Assembly: GCA_047495785.1 (NCBI GenBank)
Contig: JBLDXI010000031.1
Location: forward strand, 620,001 to 684,000
Reading direction: 5' to 3'
DNA from: Lepidodermella squamata
Lineage: Eukaryota > Gastrotricha
DNA length: 64,000 nucleotides
The notes under the pieces are model-generated. The model saw only the letters and a list, made by a program, of their open reading frames with translations, ran no database searches and was not told the DNA's origin. Within the stretch, counting starts at the first letter, position 1; every line of letters starts with the position of its first letter. Below, piece after piece: positions 12,458-22,020 of the stretch. A program made the position numbers and the translations under genes.

Positions 12458-12919
12458 ATGGCGTTTCTTCCGGCACTCGAGTTAATCCTTAACACACTTG
12501 ACGTTAACAAATGATTTGATTAGTGGTGGATAAACAATCGTAATGCACTGGGCAGCATGAATTACTCATCGTTACATAGGAAATTTGAACTCATAAGATG
12601 GGGTGACCAAAATGCTTCCAGGATGAACTTGAGGATATGAGAAAATAAAATAGGCTGTGATATAAATCCGGAAATTCAGAGAGCGAAGTAGGACCACAGA
12701 ACTGGTAAGCGTAAGGAACATCGACTTTATGGTCCCTGGTCCCTCCTTTGGTCATTGATTAAGTTGCGGAGTGATTGAAATGGTAGGGATCCCTAGCGGT
12801 ACTTTGCTCTCTGCGGCGGTTGTTGTATATGACATCCATAAACTGATCATAGAATCATCGCTAAGGCAATAGAGGAGTTGATTCACCAACAATTAGTTAC
12901 GCCACCATCGAATTTCAAC
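11916..12919. other. Intergenic, no gene seen
   Basis: Upstream region of the 15-module PAN gene. Apart from the CT microsatellite no coding or RNA feature can be supported. Short open frames here lack family resemblance and splice context. Confidence 0.5.
12426..12454. repeat. (TC)n microsatellite
   Basis: An uninterrupted TC dinucleotide run of about 29 nt. It encodes the Arg-Glu repeat seen in an antisense frame, which is not a real gene. Confidence 0.95.
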
Positions 12920-13292
12920 TGCGTGGGGAGCAAGTGGTCGAGCGGTCCAAGCACCTCACTGGCGGCGAAGAGGCACGGGTTCAATCCCCAGAACCGCAAC
13001 ACCAATCATTGAATGCGGCGTTTCTGGGGCTGTTAATTTAGCTGATAGGAAGACGTGTCGCCGACTACGGAGCCAAGGGCACAATCCTCGAGTGCGTACC
13101 TGCTGGTAACACCGCCAAGCAAATCCACCCGATATGGCTACTCAGCACGCAAAGCCTGGGGGACCATGGTTCGACCTTCAACCATGGAAATAGTTGACTC
13201 ATAAGCCTTGTGATGATGTCTGATACCAAAATGCTAACTGTCGAAAGGCAACTTGCATAAATAAAGAGTATGAGTATGAGTATGAGTGTATG
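12920..13292 (+). mobile_element. tRNA-derived SINE with a (TATGAG)n tail
   Basis: The head has a Pol III A box TGGTCGAGCGG (12935-12945) and a B box GGTTCAATCCC (12978-12988), as in tRNA-Leu or tRNA-Ser genes. The T stem pairs poorly and the acceptor arms do not match, so it is not a working tRNA. An unrelated GC-richer body of about 280 nt follows and ends in AATAAAGAGTATGAG and tandem TATGAG units, the classic SINE layout of tRNA head, body and simple-repeat tail. I found no clear target duplication, and no second copy in the window. The borders are approximate. Confidence 0.7.
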
Positions 13293-13395
13293 TTTTTGAC
13301 GTCTCGCATTGGTAAACTAAGTCCATTGGCCATTTCAAGAGCCAGTTCAAATGGTTACTTGCTGACAAAATTATCTGCTTTTCACGATTTAGAAG

Positions 13396-13447
13396 CCAGT
13401 CGCCTAAACCAGTTAGGCTACTGGCTACTAATGGTTTAGGCGACTGG
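13396..13447. repeat. Hairpin: perfect 16-bp inverted repeat with a 20-nt loop
   Basis: CCAGTCGCCTAAACCA (13396-13411) pairs exactly with TGGTTTAGGCGACTGG (13432-13447). A similar motif, CCAGTCGCTGAACCA, stands near 13561. It could be a small hairpin RNA, a binding site or the end of a repeat; nothing in the sequence decides between them. Confidence 0.6.
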
Positions 13448-13992
13448 TTTTTCATTTTTGAGTCATAATTATGATATCGCTTTTCCATCAAATCCTACGA
13501 CTAATCATTGAATATTATCATTTTTCATGTGAGTATTCCCTATTCCCTTTAAATTGTTTGGCCAGTCGCTGAACCACCTGATATTATTTATTCGTTCAAC
13601 TGGTTTATCGAGATTCTGGATGAGGAGCGATGCCACGCTCAAAAAAGCACAATGTATGAGAGATTCATTTTGAGCAGCTGTTTTCGAATTGATTAATCAT
13701 ACAATTTGGCTTTCACGCTCTCAAAAACTCGCCGGCGTTTTGTTAAGAGCACGGACAATTATTGAAAAATCAGTGCGGGAATGGATTTTTCGGCAAATGC
13801 AGTGTACAATTAGGTTTTGTATACACACATACCTCGAGGGATAGTCCACGCGAAATTTCAGAGCTTATACATTTATGGGCACGCAAGCCTGCAATGTGCT
13901 CATTCTAACCACTGTTTGGCGATTAGCTCCTGTTGTTTTTTCCGATCACGAATTTCTTAGTGAAACTTGTTTTGAATTATAACCTCGCAAGA

Positions 13993-14241
13993 ATGTTCCT
14001 GATCGCCATGCTTACCATGTTAATTCTCGCTGTGATCCCGGCCGAGGCTGAGAGACACGGCATTTCGGACGCTGAACTGCAGCTGTACCTTGGCAATACG
14101 TTTGCGGTGCAAGATTTGCTGCCTGATGAACGCAGCCCGAAGGCGGAGACTGACGCTGATTCGGCGCAATTGGGCTACGACGAGCCAGATTTCGACGCCG
14201 TTGTCAATCGATTTCGCCGATCATCTAGACTGTCTCGATGA
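13993..14241 (+). CDS. Small secreted peptide precursor, RFRR family member 1 (82 aa)
   Basis: Starts at the ATG giving a clean signal peptide (MFLIAMLTMLILAVIPAEA). Upstream in-frame residues lack a methionine start and do not look like a leader. The mature part begins ERHGISDAELQLYLGN, has an acidic middle, and ends PDFDAVVNRFRRSSRLSR. RFRR is a furin-type site, so a C-terminal fragment could be removed. Two paralogues (18360 and 19331) keep the GISD-x-[ED]LQ-x-[YF]LGN start and the PDFDA...RFRR end while the middle varies. An AATAAA signal follows at about 14324. I do not recognise the family; a peptide hormone, antimicrobial or secreted matrix peptide is possible. Confidence 0.75.
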   Translation: MFLIAMLTMLILAVIPAEAERHGISDAELQLYLGNTFAVQDLLPDERSPKAETDADSAQLGYDEPDFDAVVNRFRRSSRLSR

Positions 14242-15264
14242 AATTCGAAATGCAATTTAGGCCATATCGCCATGAAGAAATAATTAATAATCATTTTTCA
14301 CTATCGTTGATTGAAAAATCCTCAATAAAATCGGAATTCTTCGCTTCATTTTTTTAGGAGGTAATTTCAACAGCGCTACACTCTGTAAAGATCCCGATTT
14401 CGTTGCATAATATTTAATTTCATCATAAGAATTCAATTGGATGATGATAGGTAGTGCTGTGAAAAACGCGGAGCTAACACAATTCAGGCATGTATTGTAC
14501 GCAGAAACTTGTAATAAATTCTATGATCAATCGTCAATGCTTCTTAAGTCGAGGCTGACATTAATTCTTATCTCCGTGTGCAATTTAACATTAATTTTAG
14601 TAACACAGGCTCCTTGCCGATGAATCAGTATCTCTCCCTGCTAATATTCAATGAACCAAATGAGTGAACTTTCTAATTTTGCTAAGCTATTTAAGAAGTC
14701 CATGAATGAAACCTCGGCTCCTTGGGAGTCATTGCGAGTCACGCAAGCTTCAAATTCCTTCGTCCTCCGGCATCAATATGGAGTTTTGAATCCAAAATGG
14801 ATGAACTCTATTGCCTGCTAACTCGTGTTTAGAATCAGACCTGGACACTGGGTCTCGCTAGGTACAGTGGTCTGGGCAGGCGGTCTCTTCCGACGACTGG
14901 CTGAAGGGAAAGGTCCACATCGGGGCACGATCTTTGCAGTGGAGCAATCAGTGTGCGAAGTAGGATCTGGGAGCTGAGGTGTTTTCTAGCATCAAGCCGA
15001 AGAAGCCGAAGAAAGGTCTTGTCAGACTTCCTCCTTTTGGAGTCCCGGAGTTGGGTATCGTGTCGCTGCGTTTTCGTGCAACACGCCCGCGACAGTCGCA
15101 GATTCCGTAAACCTACCTAAAGACTGTGACATTGATAATGAATGGAAACTGGGTAATTTCCTGCATTATCGGATTCATTCTGCATTGTTCCTGGGCTCGC
15201 ATGAACTGGCTTGGTAGCTGAAAAGACCCATTTCATTTCGACTTTTTACCGAATATCAGCTAAC
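14242..15264. other. Intergenic; a GC-richer block at 14830-15120 may be an old repeat
   Basis: No gene is supported. The stretch 14830-15120 is richer in G and C than the AT-rich flanks, with a sharp change of composition, and has no long reading frame. It may be a transposable-element remnant, but there is no second copy here to confirm it. Confidence 0.35.
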
Positions 15265-15630
15265 ATGAATTTTGAAGTTATGTTTTGCCTGCTTCTCGCC
15301 GCTATGGCATCTTCGTCAGGTACGTCAAATATTGCCAAGTGATTCCAAAAATTGTTTCATCTTCTTGCAGCGGCTTTGATGTGTTACGAGGGGAAGGGAA
15401 CGATTACGAAACTGCACAAGCAAGACACTTCTATGATAAAATTTGGCTGTGCGACTTGCTCCTACCCCGAAACTGTTTCGGGTGACAAAACTGAGCAGAT
15501 CAAATCATGCATGACGAAATCTCTTTCGGCTAGCGATATCGGGTGTAAAGTGAAAGTTAGCTGGTCTGCAACCACGACGACCTGCTACTGCGTCAAAGAT
15601 GCATGCAACTTGGATAAGCCTGAATTCTGA
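15265..15630 (+). CDS. Secreted three-finger (Ly6/uPAR-like) protein, 104 aa
   Basis: Exon 1 (15265-15319) encodes the signal peptide MNFEVMFCLLLAAMASSS; a 51-nt intron with GTACGT donor and TTGCAG acceptor is followed by exon 2 (15371-15630). The mature protein starts ALMCYEG and has eight cysteines, ending CYCVKDACN. The N-terminal LxCY and the terminal CN are marks of the Ly6/three-finger fold. The protein stops eight residues after CN region (LDKPEF) with no hydrophobic tail, so it is probably secreted rather than GPI-anchored. The role of such proteins ranges from receptor modulation to defence; nothing here decides it. Confidence 0.75.
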
Positions 15631-15677
15631 AATTGCCCGCTTTATTCTTGCAAGGGTTTATGATTCAATTAAATCTT

Positions 15678-18092
15678 TTAAGGTCCTTGAACGTTAATGT
15701 TGATAGTAGATGCAACAGCCATCGAAAAATTCGAGTGACTCGCTTGAAACCCGCGTCTACTGCGCAGAAATAACGGGATTATAAGCAGGCAATTAATCAA
15801 TCCTCCCGTGACCAAACAAAGAAACGCAAGAATCATCCGCACGGTACTTGGCGATGATACTGTTACAACAAGTAAAACCCCGGCACATATGAGAGTAGTT
15901 TCATTCGCAAGGAATGCCGAAATGTGCTTGAGATCAGAGCAAATTGTTGTGTTCCTAGGATTCATCCGTTTTAACTGATAGGCTATAAAAGAGCCGGCGA
16001 GAATGGGAGCTAATGCGACGATTAGCAATGCAACAAGCCATTTGCCTTGGTTAATTGAGTGGCAAGATCGGTCGAAGACTCCGGTTAGGACATCGGAGAC
16101 CTCGTCGTAGGATGAGCTAACTTCAATCCCTGATATCGGCGTGACCGGGTCGGTTAGGATCCAAATCAAATTGATTATAAGGCTCAGCGCGAAAAGTAAG
16201 ATCGACCCTAAGATTATCCGTTTATTGAGCCCGGACATGACCTCGGCTGAGATAAGTACTCTAGGAGGGATTGATGAAGTTGACGGAAAAGTGCCGCGTT
16301 GCTTTCGCTTCCTGCCAGATCGTTTGCTCAGGAGGGAACCAACCGATGCGCTTCTTGAGGAAGTTGAATTGAGTTCGCGGCGAAAGCTGAGAAGCTTCGA
16401 AAACAACAAGCCATTAGCTAATGCGAAACCTAGGCTTAAGAGCCATCTTTCCGCTGCGCAAATAGCTCTTCCACCTCCGAATTCCGTCAACTCCGAGGTG
16501 AAGGCTATTCCTGCTGAATTGATGGAAACCGAAGCTGCAACTAGAAACCCATAGAGTCCAGGCATCATGCTTCGCCACTCGACCATGTTTCGATCGACTT
16601 TACCCTTGAAGAATGTGAATCCAAACAAAAGGACAGAAATTGAGGATGACAAAACTGAGATTGAATATACGGAATACTGATAAGGATCGGAAATATTCTG
16701 CATCTTCGGTACGAACAACATTTGATCACGTGGATGTCGAGCTTTCATATCAGACCAAACTTGATCGCTCATCTTACGAACGATGTAGGATTTGATGTCG
16801 TAGACAGACTGGTTTTGACCCGGGTACATTTTGTAGATTGGAAAAAAGGAATCGGCTGGAGACCATCGTAAGACAACCTGAGCTTCATAGTCCATTTCAA
16901 GACGGCTTGAGTAGAAACTTCGACCAACCCTCAGGCCAATGTAGTCTACAAGCCCAGCCGATTTTGAAATAGAGCTAGAAATTCTCGAAAAATCAGTTTT
17001 AACTTCAAGTAGAGATGAATTCATTGACTTGAGCTCTTGATTTGCTAAATCCAATGTTAAGATCGCCTGTAACAAAGAATCGTGGCAAACGTGTCTTTTA
17101 TCGTAATCCGGAGTCCTGGAACTGTTAGTATAAACATCTAAAATTTGATCAAACTCGTTAGTATCGTAACCAAGAATAGTCGGAGGATTGTTCTCAAAAG
17201 CTGAAAGAGTGCCTCCGATCCAAAATGATATTTTCGATTGTTCGACAACCATCTCCCGCGTGCAACCTGGGCTGACAATTGCGCCTAACCTCAAAGGATC
17301 GGAAATCACAGTGGATTGGAGAATGAAGGCATATTTTTGGCCTCTCATTCCAAATTTGTAAGTCTGGCATAGAAATCTGAGGACTACGCTAGAATCAACC
17401 ATTTCAACCACGATAACCCTCAGGTTGCTTTCTTGCAACGAAATCATAGTTGCATCATCTATCTCCGACACAACATTCAGCCATTTTATGGCCAGACCAT
17501 TCTCACGGCTTCCTTTCAACATCTCTAGAGAAATCAGATAATTCACCCAGTTAGCCCCATTCACAAGAAGCGCGATTTTTGACCATTTGCCTATTTCTTT
17601 GATGAATTTGATGCGTGGGTAGATGGCGAATTCCCCTGACATTTTACTACGAAACAATCCCGGAAAAAGCCGCCGATTTGCTGTCAGAACTGGAGTTGCA
17701 CATGACGTCCCAATAGTAACCATTCCCAAATGATGAATCATCGCTCCTAAACGCTGGCATCCTGCTGAGAAGTTGGGCCCAACTGCGACTAAGGATGGGT
17801 AAATAGCTTCTTTAGTCGTCTCGGATCGGCGGGAAAAGTCTAAGGCCCGTTTCACGGCTTGCATTGAGTTGGGCCCTTCATCTTGAAAGTCGGGTTCTAG
17901 GTGATAATCGGGTAAGATGTCTGATCGGTTGTTGACGATATTCGCGAGTAATTCGCTAACACTACGACACAGTTTGCCATCTCGCGGCTCTCCGCCAGTG
18001 AATGGAATCATTACAAGAAGAGGCATTCTATACTGCTTGGAGCAATATGATGCGCAGATCCATAGGGAAAGCAAAAACCAGGTGAAATGCAT
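15678..18092 (-). CDS. GABA-B-receptor-like class C GPCR, 804 aa
   Basis: A single-exon frame. A signal peptide (MHFTWFLLSLWICASYC) is followed by a periplasmic-binding-protein-like ligand domain (about residues 22-470): the start PLLVMIPFTGG, CRSVSELLANIVNNRSDILPDY and the later TIGTSCATPVL agree with GABA-B receptor Venus-flytrap domains. Seven hydrophobic segments follow (about 478-780). TM3 has the family motif CAAERWLLSLGFALANGLLF, and the next loop is basic. The cysteine-rich domain of metabotropic glutamate receptors is absent, as in GABA-B receptors. The ligand cannot be predicted. A shorter paralogue lies at 26354-28688 on the same strand, so this family has expanded locally. The intronless structure is unusual for the family. 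Confidence 0.85.
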   Translation of the reverse strand: MHFTWFLLSLWICASYCSKQYRMPLLVMIPFTGGEPRDGKLCRSVSELLANIVNNRSDILPDYHLEPDFQDEGPNSMQAVKRALDFSRRSETTKEAIYPSLVAVGPNFSAGCQRLGAMIHHLGMVTIGTSCATPVLTANRRLFPGLFRSKMSGEFAIYPRIKFIKEIGKWSKIALLVNGANWVNYLISLEMLKGSRENGLAIKWLNVVSEIDDATMISLQESNLRVIVVEMVDSSVVLRFLCQTYKFGMRGQKYAFILQSTVISDPLRLGAIVSPGCTREMVVEQSKISFWIGGTLSAFENNPPTILGYDTNEFDQILDVYTNSSRTPDYDKRHVCHDSLLQAILTLDLANQELKSMNSSLLEVKTDFSRISSSISKSAGLVDYIGLRVGRSFYSSRLEMDYEAQVVLRWSPADSFFPIYKMYPGQNQSVYDIKSYIVRKMSDQVWSDMKARHPRDQMLFVPKMQNISDPYQYSVYSISVLSSSISVLLFGFTFFKGKVDRNMVEWRSMMPGLYGFLVAASVSINSAGIAFTSELTEFGGGRAICAAERWLLSLGFALANGLLFSKLLSFRRELNSTSSRSASVGSLLSKRSGRKRKQRGTFPSTSSIPPRVLISAEVMSGLNKRIILGSILLFALSLIINLIWILTDPVTPISGIEVSSSYDEVSDVLTGVFDRSCHSINQGKWLVALLIVALAPILAGSFIAYQLKRMNPRNTTICSDLKHISAFLANETTLICAGVLLVVTVSSPSTVRMILAFLCLVTGGLINCLLIIPLFLRSRRGFQASHSNFSMAVASTININVQGP

Positions 18093-18359
18093 GCCTAAAA
18101 TTCGATAAATGCGACTTGTTTTCAGATTTTATGCTCTTAACCACCCCCGAGCACGTGTTCAAGACAAACGCAGGATACAAACCATACATTGAATAGCTAG
18201 GTCTCACGTTTCCTCTAGCTAGACATTCCCGCGAGGGTTGGCCTACTCGTAATTCGAGATCGACAAATTTAGACGCGATAGTTCATGCAATGTGATCATT
18301 AGAGAGAATTTTCTGTCAAGAGGAATTTCTTTTTTTGTTTAGATCCATTTTTAGCCAAA

Positions 18360-18623
18360 ATGGCTAGACTCTTCCTATTAGCGGTTGCTGTGACACTTCT
18401 CGCTGCTAATTTTGCAAGGGCTGAAATGTATGGCATTTCAGACGAAGACCTGCAGCGATATCTCGGCAATTGGTTTGCAGCTAAAGACCTGTCCGAAGAA
18501 CACTATCACGGCGACGGCCCGGCGGATGAGCACGAGGATTACTCGCCGCAATCGAGTTACGAAGAGCCTGATTTCGACGCTAATGTCAATCGATTTCGCC
18601 GGTCGGCTAGGCTTATTCGGTAG
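18360..18623 (+). CDS. Small secreted peptide precursor, RFRR family member 2 (87 aa)
   Basis: The signal peptide MARLFLLAVAVTLLAANFARA is followed by EMYGISDEDLQRYLGNWFA, an acidic His-containing middle (HYHGDGPADEHED), and PDFDANVNRFRRSARLIR. It shares both ends with the genes at 13993 and 19331; the middle differs in length and content. The predicted furin site RFRR leaves SARLIR. No intron is seen. AATAAA lies just downstream (about 18640). No known family recognised. Confidence 0.75.
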   Translation: MARLFLLAVAVTLLAANFARAEMYGISDEDLQRYLGNWFAAKDLSEEHYHGDGPADEHEDYSPQSSYEEPDFDANVNRFRRSARLIR

Positions 18624-19012
18624 AGAAATATAAAGTCGAAATAAAGACATTAACCCCGCACCGATGCTTGTTTACTCGGCGTGAATTTTTAATTAATTAT
18701 ATTTGCACTTCCCTTGCTACATTCTGTAAAGTAAATAATAAAATCGAGATTCGTCGATGCGTGGTTTCAGTTTATTGGTCCGGGATAGTCCACAAAGGTC
18801 AAAAGTTGCAGAGACAAAAATTCTTACACGAAAAAGGAGATGAAATGTTTGCCACATCGCACAAACCCCTTGCGATTTGATGCTACCATATCTAATACCA
18901 TTTTTTATACAAAAACATCAATAATCAAATTTTGAGATCATAATATGATATTTCATTCATAACATCCCACACTTTAGAAATATTAGCTTGTGTAAATCCA
19001 CGTGATGGTGCT

Positions 19013-19207
19013 GCAGAACTATTGATCTCCCTAACTGTTTTCTCGCGTTATCGAACGGTTTTTAGAGGCTTGTTTATTTTTAACTTCGACATAATGTGAT
19101 CGGCTCCACTTCCGTAGCTGCTAACAATAGAACATTCTCTACGCTTTACTTTAGCAAAAATTAGTTCGATAACGCGAGAAAATTCCTATGAAGATCAATA
19201 GCTCTGC
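19013..19207. repeat. Inverted repeat with 44-bp imperfect arms
   Basis: Arms 19013-19056 and 19164-19207 pair with some mismatches; the inner core TTTTCTCGCGTTATCGAAC (19038-19056) is repeated exactly inverted at 19164-19182. The spacer is 107 nt. The structure resembles a small foldback element between two peptide genes, but no target duplication was found. Confidence 0.6.
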
Positions 19208-19330
19208 ATATTTGGTCTCACTTAGCGGGACCCCACTAACTTTTTTATTTTGATTGATAATTTACTTTATCTACAAAACCTGAGTTTTATTTTATTAGGA
19301 TCCTCCAAATCGGCAATTTAATTTATTACA

Positions 19331-19567
19331 ATGCTGAAGTCTCTGGCTCCTATTTTCCTCGTCATTGTTTCCCTTGCTTTAATTCAAGCAGAACGGTATG
19401 GCATCTCAGATGTTGAACTCCAGCGATTCTTAGGCAATTCATTCGCCACGGAACAAGGACACGGACATGGTCAGCAAGCCCAGAATGCAGACAACGGTTA
19501 CAAGTCTCACTTTGTATATGACGATCCTGATTTCGATGCCGACCTCTTACGATTCAGGCGATGGTGA
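19331..19567 (+). CDS. Small secreted peptide precursor, RFRR family member 3 (78 aa)
   Basis: The signal peptide MLKSLAPIFLVIVSLALIQA is followed by ERYGISDVELQRFLGNSFA, a Gly/His/Gln-rich middle (GHGHGQQAQNADNG) and the end DPDFDADLLRFRRW. The terminal RFRR is followed by only Trp, so here processing would barely shorten the chain, unlike members 1 and 2. It forms the left half of a duplicated unit with the gene at 19950; a decayed copy of this gene lies at 20743-20850. Confidence 0.75.
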   Translation: MLKSLAPIFLVIVSLALIQAERYGISDVELQRFLGNSFATEQGHGHGQQAQNADNGYKSHFVYDDPDFDADLLRFRRW

Positions 19568-19949
19568 TACCATGCACGGCAAAACCGATCAATAATTTTA
19601 TCGTGAATTCTCGCTATTTTAATTTAAATCCTAATTCCAAGCATTATAGGCCTGTATGAATTGAAGGTTTTGTTATAATAAAATTAACATTCTGGTAAAG
19701 GTGAATCTGCGTAATTCGAGATGATCGCATTCAACAATTCCATTCCATTCAAAAAATGATGATTCCTGTTGGATCATTGTGAATTAGAACGCTGAGAGAA
19801 GTTCTTATGACGAAAAAACCGATTATTTTTATCATAAGGATCACGCAATACACCAATTATTCACTGCAATCTTTAAACTTGCTTCAGAGTCAATGTATAA
19901 TTATCCAATAAACATCATTTTCACCACCGAATTCTGATATGTCATAAAA

Positions 19950-20183
19950 ATGGACAAGCTAGCGCTACTCCTTTTCGCTGCTGTGATGGTTCTTACTGCT
20001 TCGCGAACGCAGGCTTCAAATTTTGGAATAACAGGATACAGACTGCAGCGCCTTTTCGATGATAGTTCACTCCTGGACAGCGACGAGATGTCAGCGGAAG
20101 CCTATGAACAGGAAGAAGATTTTGAGAACTTTATAAAACAGCCGCAACAACCAGCTGCAGTTCAACGAGGAGCTCAGATCTGA
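19950..20183 (+). CDS. Small secreted peptide precursor, SNFG family member 1 (77 aa)
   Basis: Signal peptide MDKLALLLFAAVMVLTASRTQA, then SNFGITGYRLQRLFDDSS, an acidic middle (DSDEMSAEAYEQEEDFENF), and IKQPQQPAAVQRGAQI. The start has the same rhythm as the RFRR family (x-x-GI-x-x-x-x-LQR-[LF]), so the two groups may be distant relatives, but the RFRR end is absent. It has a close tandem paralogue at 21032. Confidence 0.7.
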   Translation: MDKLALLLFAAVMVLTASRTQASNFGITGYRLQRLFDDSSLLDSDEMSAEAYEQEEDFENFIKQPQQPAAVQRGAQI

Positions 20184-20742
20184 ACTCGGAAATGGCACAG
20201 TAAAAGTAGTGCCGACGATAAACATTTCATGGAACAGCCCAATAGTACAGTACGCGTGAACTTCCTATTTCCTTTCTTGGGTTCGAAATTGACTGTTGTA
20301 AACTCACATTACTTTTATCATCAACAATCTTTCCCATTGATAAATGCATCTTGAGTTGTGAAAACTTCAGTGATCTGAATGATTTTCTGTCAACGCTTTT
20401 GTCTGCGTCACTGAAAACTATGTTTCAAAATTATTGATATGGCTAAATCACGCCCAGATGGAGCTGTGGCCAGAAGTCAATTAGTGAAGCGAAACCGGAC
20501 GTGTGTCATCTCGAATAATTAACCTGGACCTTCGCATGGAATTCCTCTAGAGTCCCACAATTTACTATATATAATACTGGGATCCTTGAAATTTAATAAG
20601 TTGAAACCTAATCAAGTCTCATTTTTGCGATGTGTGTGTTCTCAATTTTACGCCCATCGGAGGAACACAAATTCGATTTGTGCTCGCCTCATGTGAAAGA
20701 TTCGATCATTAAAATAAATGAGGATCCTAATTTTGTGTAGTC

Positions 20743-20850
20743 AGGGTATGGCATCTCGGATTTTAAACTGCGGCGATTCCTGGGCAATTCATGTGCCAAA
20801 GAACAAGGGCACGGAAACAGTCAGCAAGCGAAGAATTCAGACTATGCTAC
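20743..20850 (+). pseudogene. Decayed RFRR-family peptide gene
   Basis: The DNA matches codons for GISD through the Gln-rich middle of the gene at 19331 (for example GGGCAATTCATGTGCCAAAG against GGCAATTCATTCGCCACGG), but the signal-peptide part is lost, the frame is altered and the PDFDA...RFRR end is missing. Its place upstream of the second SNFG gene matches the order of the intact unit, supporting a duplicated-then-lost origin. Confidence 0.7.
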
Positions 20851-21031
20851 TATTGAAAATAACTGAGATTGATGGACTATTGAGAATTGGACGCAGTCGA
20901 TTGAAATTTTTATGACAGAAAAATCGATCATTCTGTTTGATATGGATTACGGACCACGCAATACGGCAATTGAAAAATTCTTCTTGCTTCGCGGCCTCTG
21001 AATAATTATCAAAACGATATTGTTGATTAAG

Positions 21032-21259
21032 ATGAACAAGCTACCGCTATTCGTTTTTGTTCTGGTGTTTCTGGCTGTTTTGCGGTCACAGGCTTCGAAT
21101 TTTGGCATGACAGGATACAGACTGCAGCGGCTGTTTGATAACTTTCTCATGGACAGTGACGAGTCGTCATCGGAAGTTGATGAAGAGAGAGACGATTTTA
21201 AGAACTTTATAAAACAGCCTCAACAAAAAGGTACGTTTCGACAAGGAGCTCGAATCTGA
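21032..21259 (+). CDS. Small secreted peptide precursor, SNFG family member 2 (75 aa)
   Basis: Start chosen at ATG 21032 (MNKLPLFVFVLVFLAVLRSQA signal peptide). The mature chain SNFGMTGYRLQRLFDNF, acidic middle (DSDESSSEVDEERDDF) and tail IKQPQQKGTFRQGARI align almost throughout with the gene at 19950. The conserved blocks are the first 15 mature residues and NFIKQPQQ, while the middle has changed, suggesting constraint on the two ends. Function unknown. Confidence 0.7.
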   Translation: MNKLPLFVFVLVFLAVLRSQASNFGMTGYRLQRLFDNFLMDSDESSSEVDEERDDFKNFIKQPQQKGTFRQGARI

Positions 21260-22020
21260 ACTCGGAAATGGCACAGTAAAAGCAGTGCAGATGATAAACA
21301 TTTCAAGAAACAGTCTCAAGAAAACAGTACGCATGAACTTTCTACTCGATTTACTTCCTGAAGTTCGAATTTGAGTATTATGGATATTCACATTATTTGT
21401 ATCACCAGTAAGCTTCTTGATTAATAAAATGAATGTGGAGCTGTGAAAACGGCAGGATCTGAGTCATTCTATACAAAACTGTTATCTGACGTCACTGGAA
21501 GTATGTTTTCAAGTTATTGATACGGCTAATTCACGCCCAGACGGCGGAGCTGTAGCCAAAAGTCAATTAGTGAATGGACACCGGACGCGCGTCATCGCGA
21601 ATAAATTAACCTGGACCTTCGCATGGAATCCCTCTTCACAGAGTCCCAGAATTTACAATAGAATTATAGGATCCTCTAGATTTAATTAGCTGAAACCTAA
21701 TTTCATATCTCATTTGCGATGTGTGTTACTATAGGCCCATCGAAGGAACAAAAATTCAATTTGTGCTCGCCTCATGTGAAAGATTCTATCCAAAAAAATG
21801 AGAACCAGAATAAGAATGGGATCAACCCCATTTTCACGACTTTGAATGAGCTAATCAACCATATGATTCAATCTATGCTGAAATAGTGTTGCCAGTTAAT
21901 TTTATTTCGTATGTCGAATGGATAAGCCTCCATTAATGAAAATGCGTGTTTTACGGCATTAAATGCCTGTTAAGCTCATTACTACTACTACATGGCAGAG
22001 TTCTTAGGCAGCATCAGCTT
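21260..22020. other. Intergenic, no gene seen
   Basis: The first half is the duplicated 3' flank of the SNFG gene. Nothing else can be supported. It ends where the convergent lipocalin gene stops. Confidence 0.5.

Larger units (their letters stand above)
19331..21790 (+). repeat. Tandem duplication of a two-gene unit of about 1.1-1.4 kb
   Basis: The order RFRR-peptide, spacer, SNFG-peptide, 3' flank occurs twice. Examples: CTGAACTCGGAAATGGCACA follows both SNFG genes (20181, 21257), and TTTGTGCTCGCCTCATGTGA occurs at about 20677 and 21761. In the second unit the RFRR gene has decayed while the SNFG gene is intact. The match fades in patches, so the event is not very recent. Confidence 0.7.

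Noticed and set aside
12926-12995. Functional tRNA-Leu or tRNA-Ser gene
   Set aside because: The T stem has only three pairs and the acceptor arms do not match; the downstream body and tail fit a SINE.
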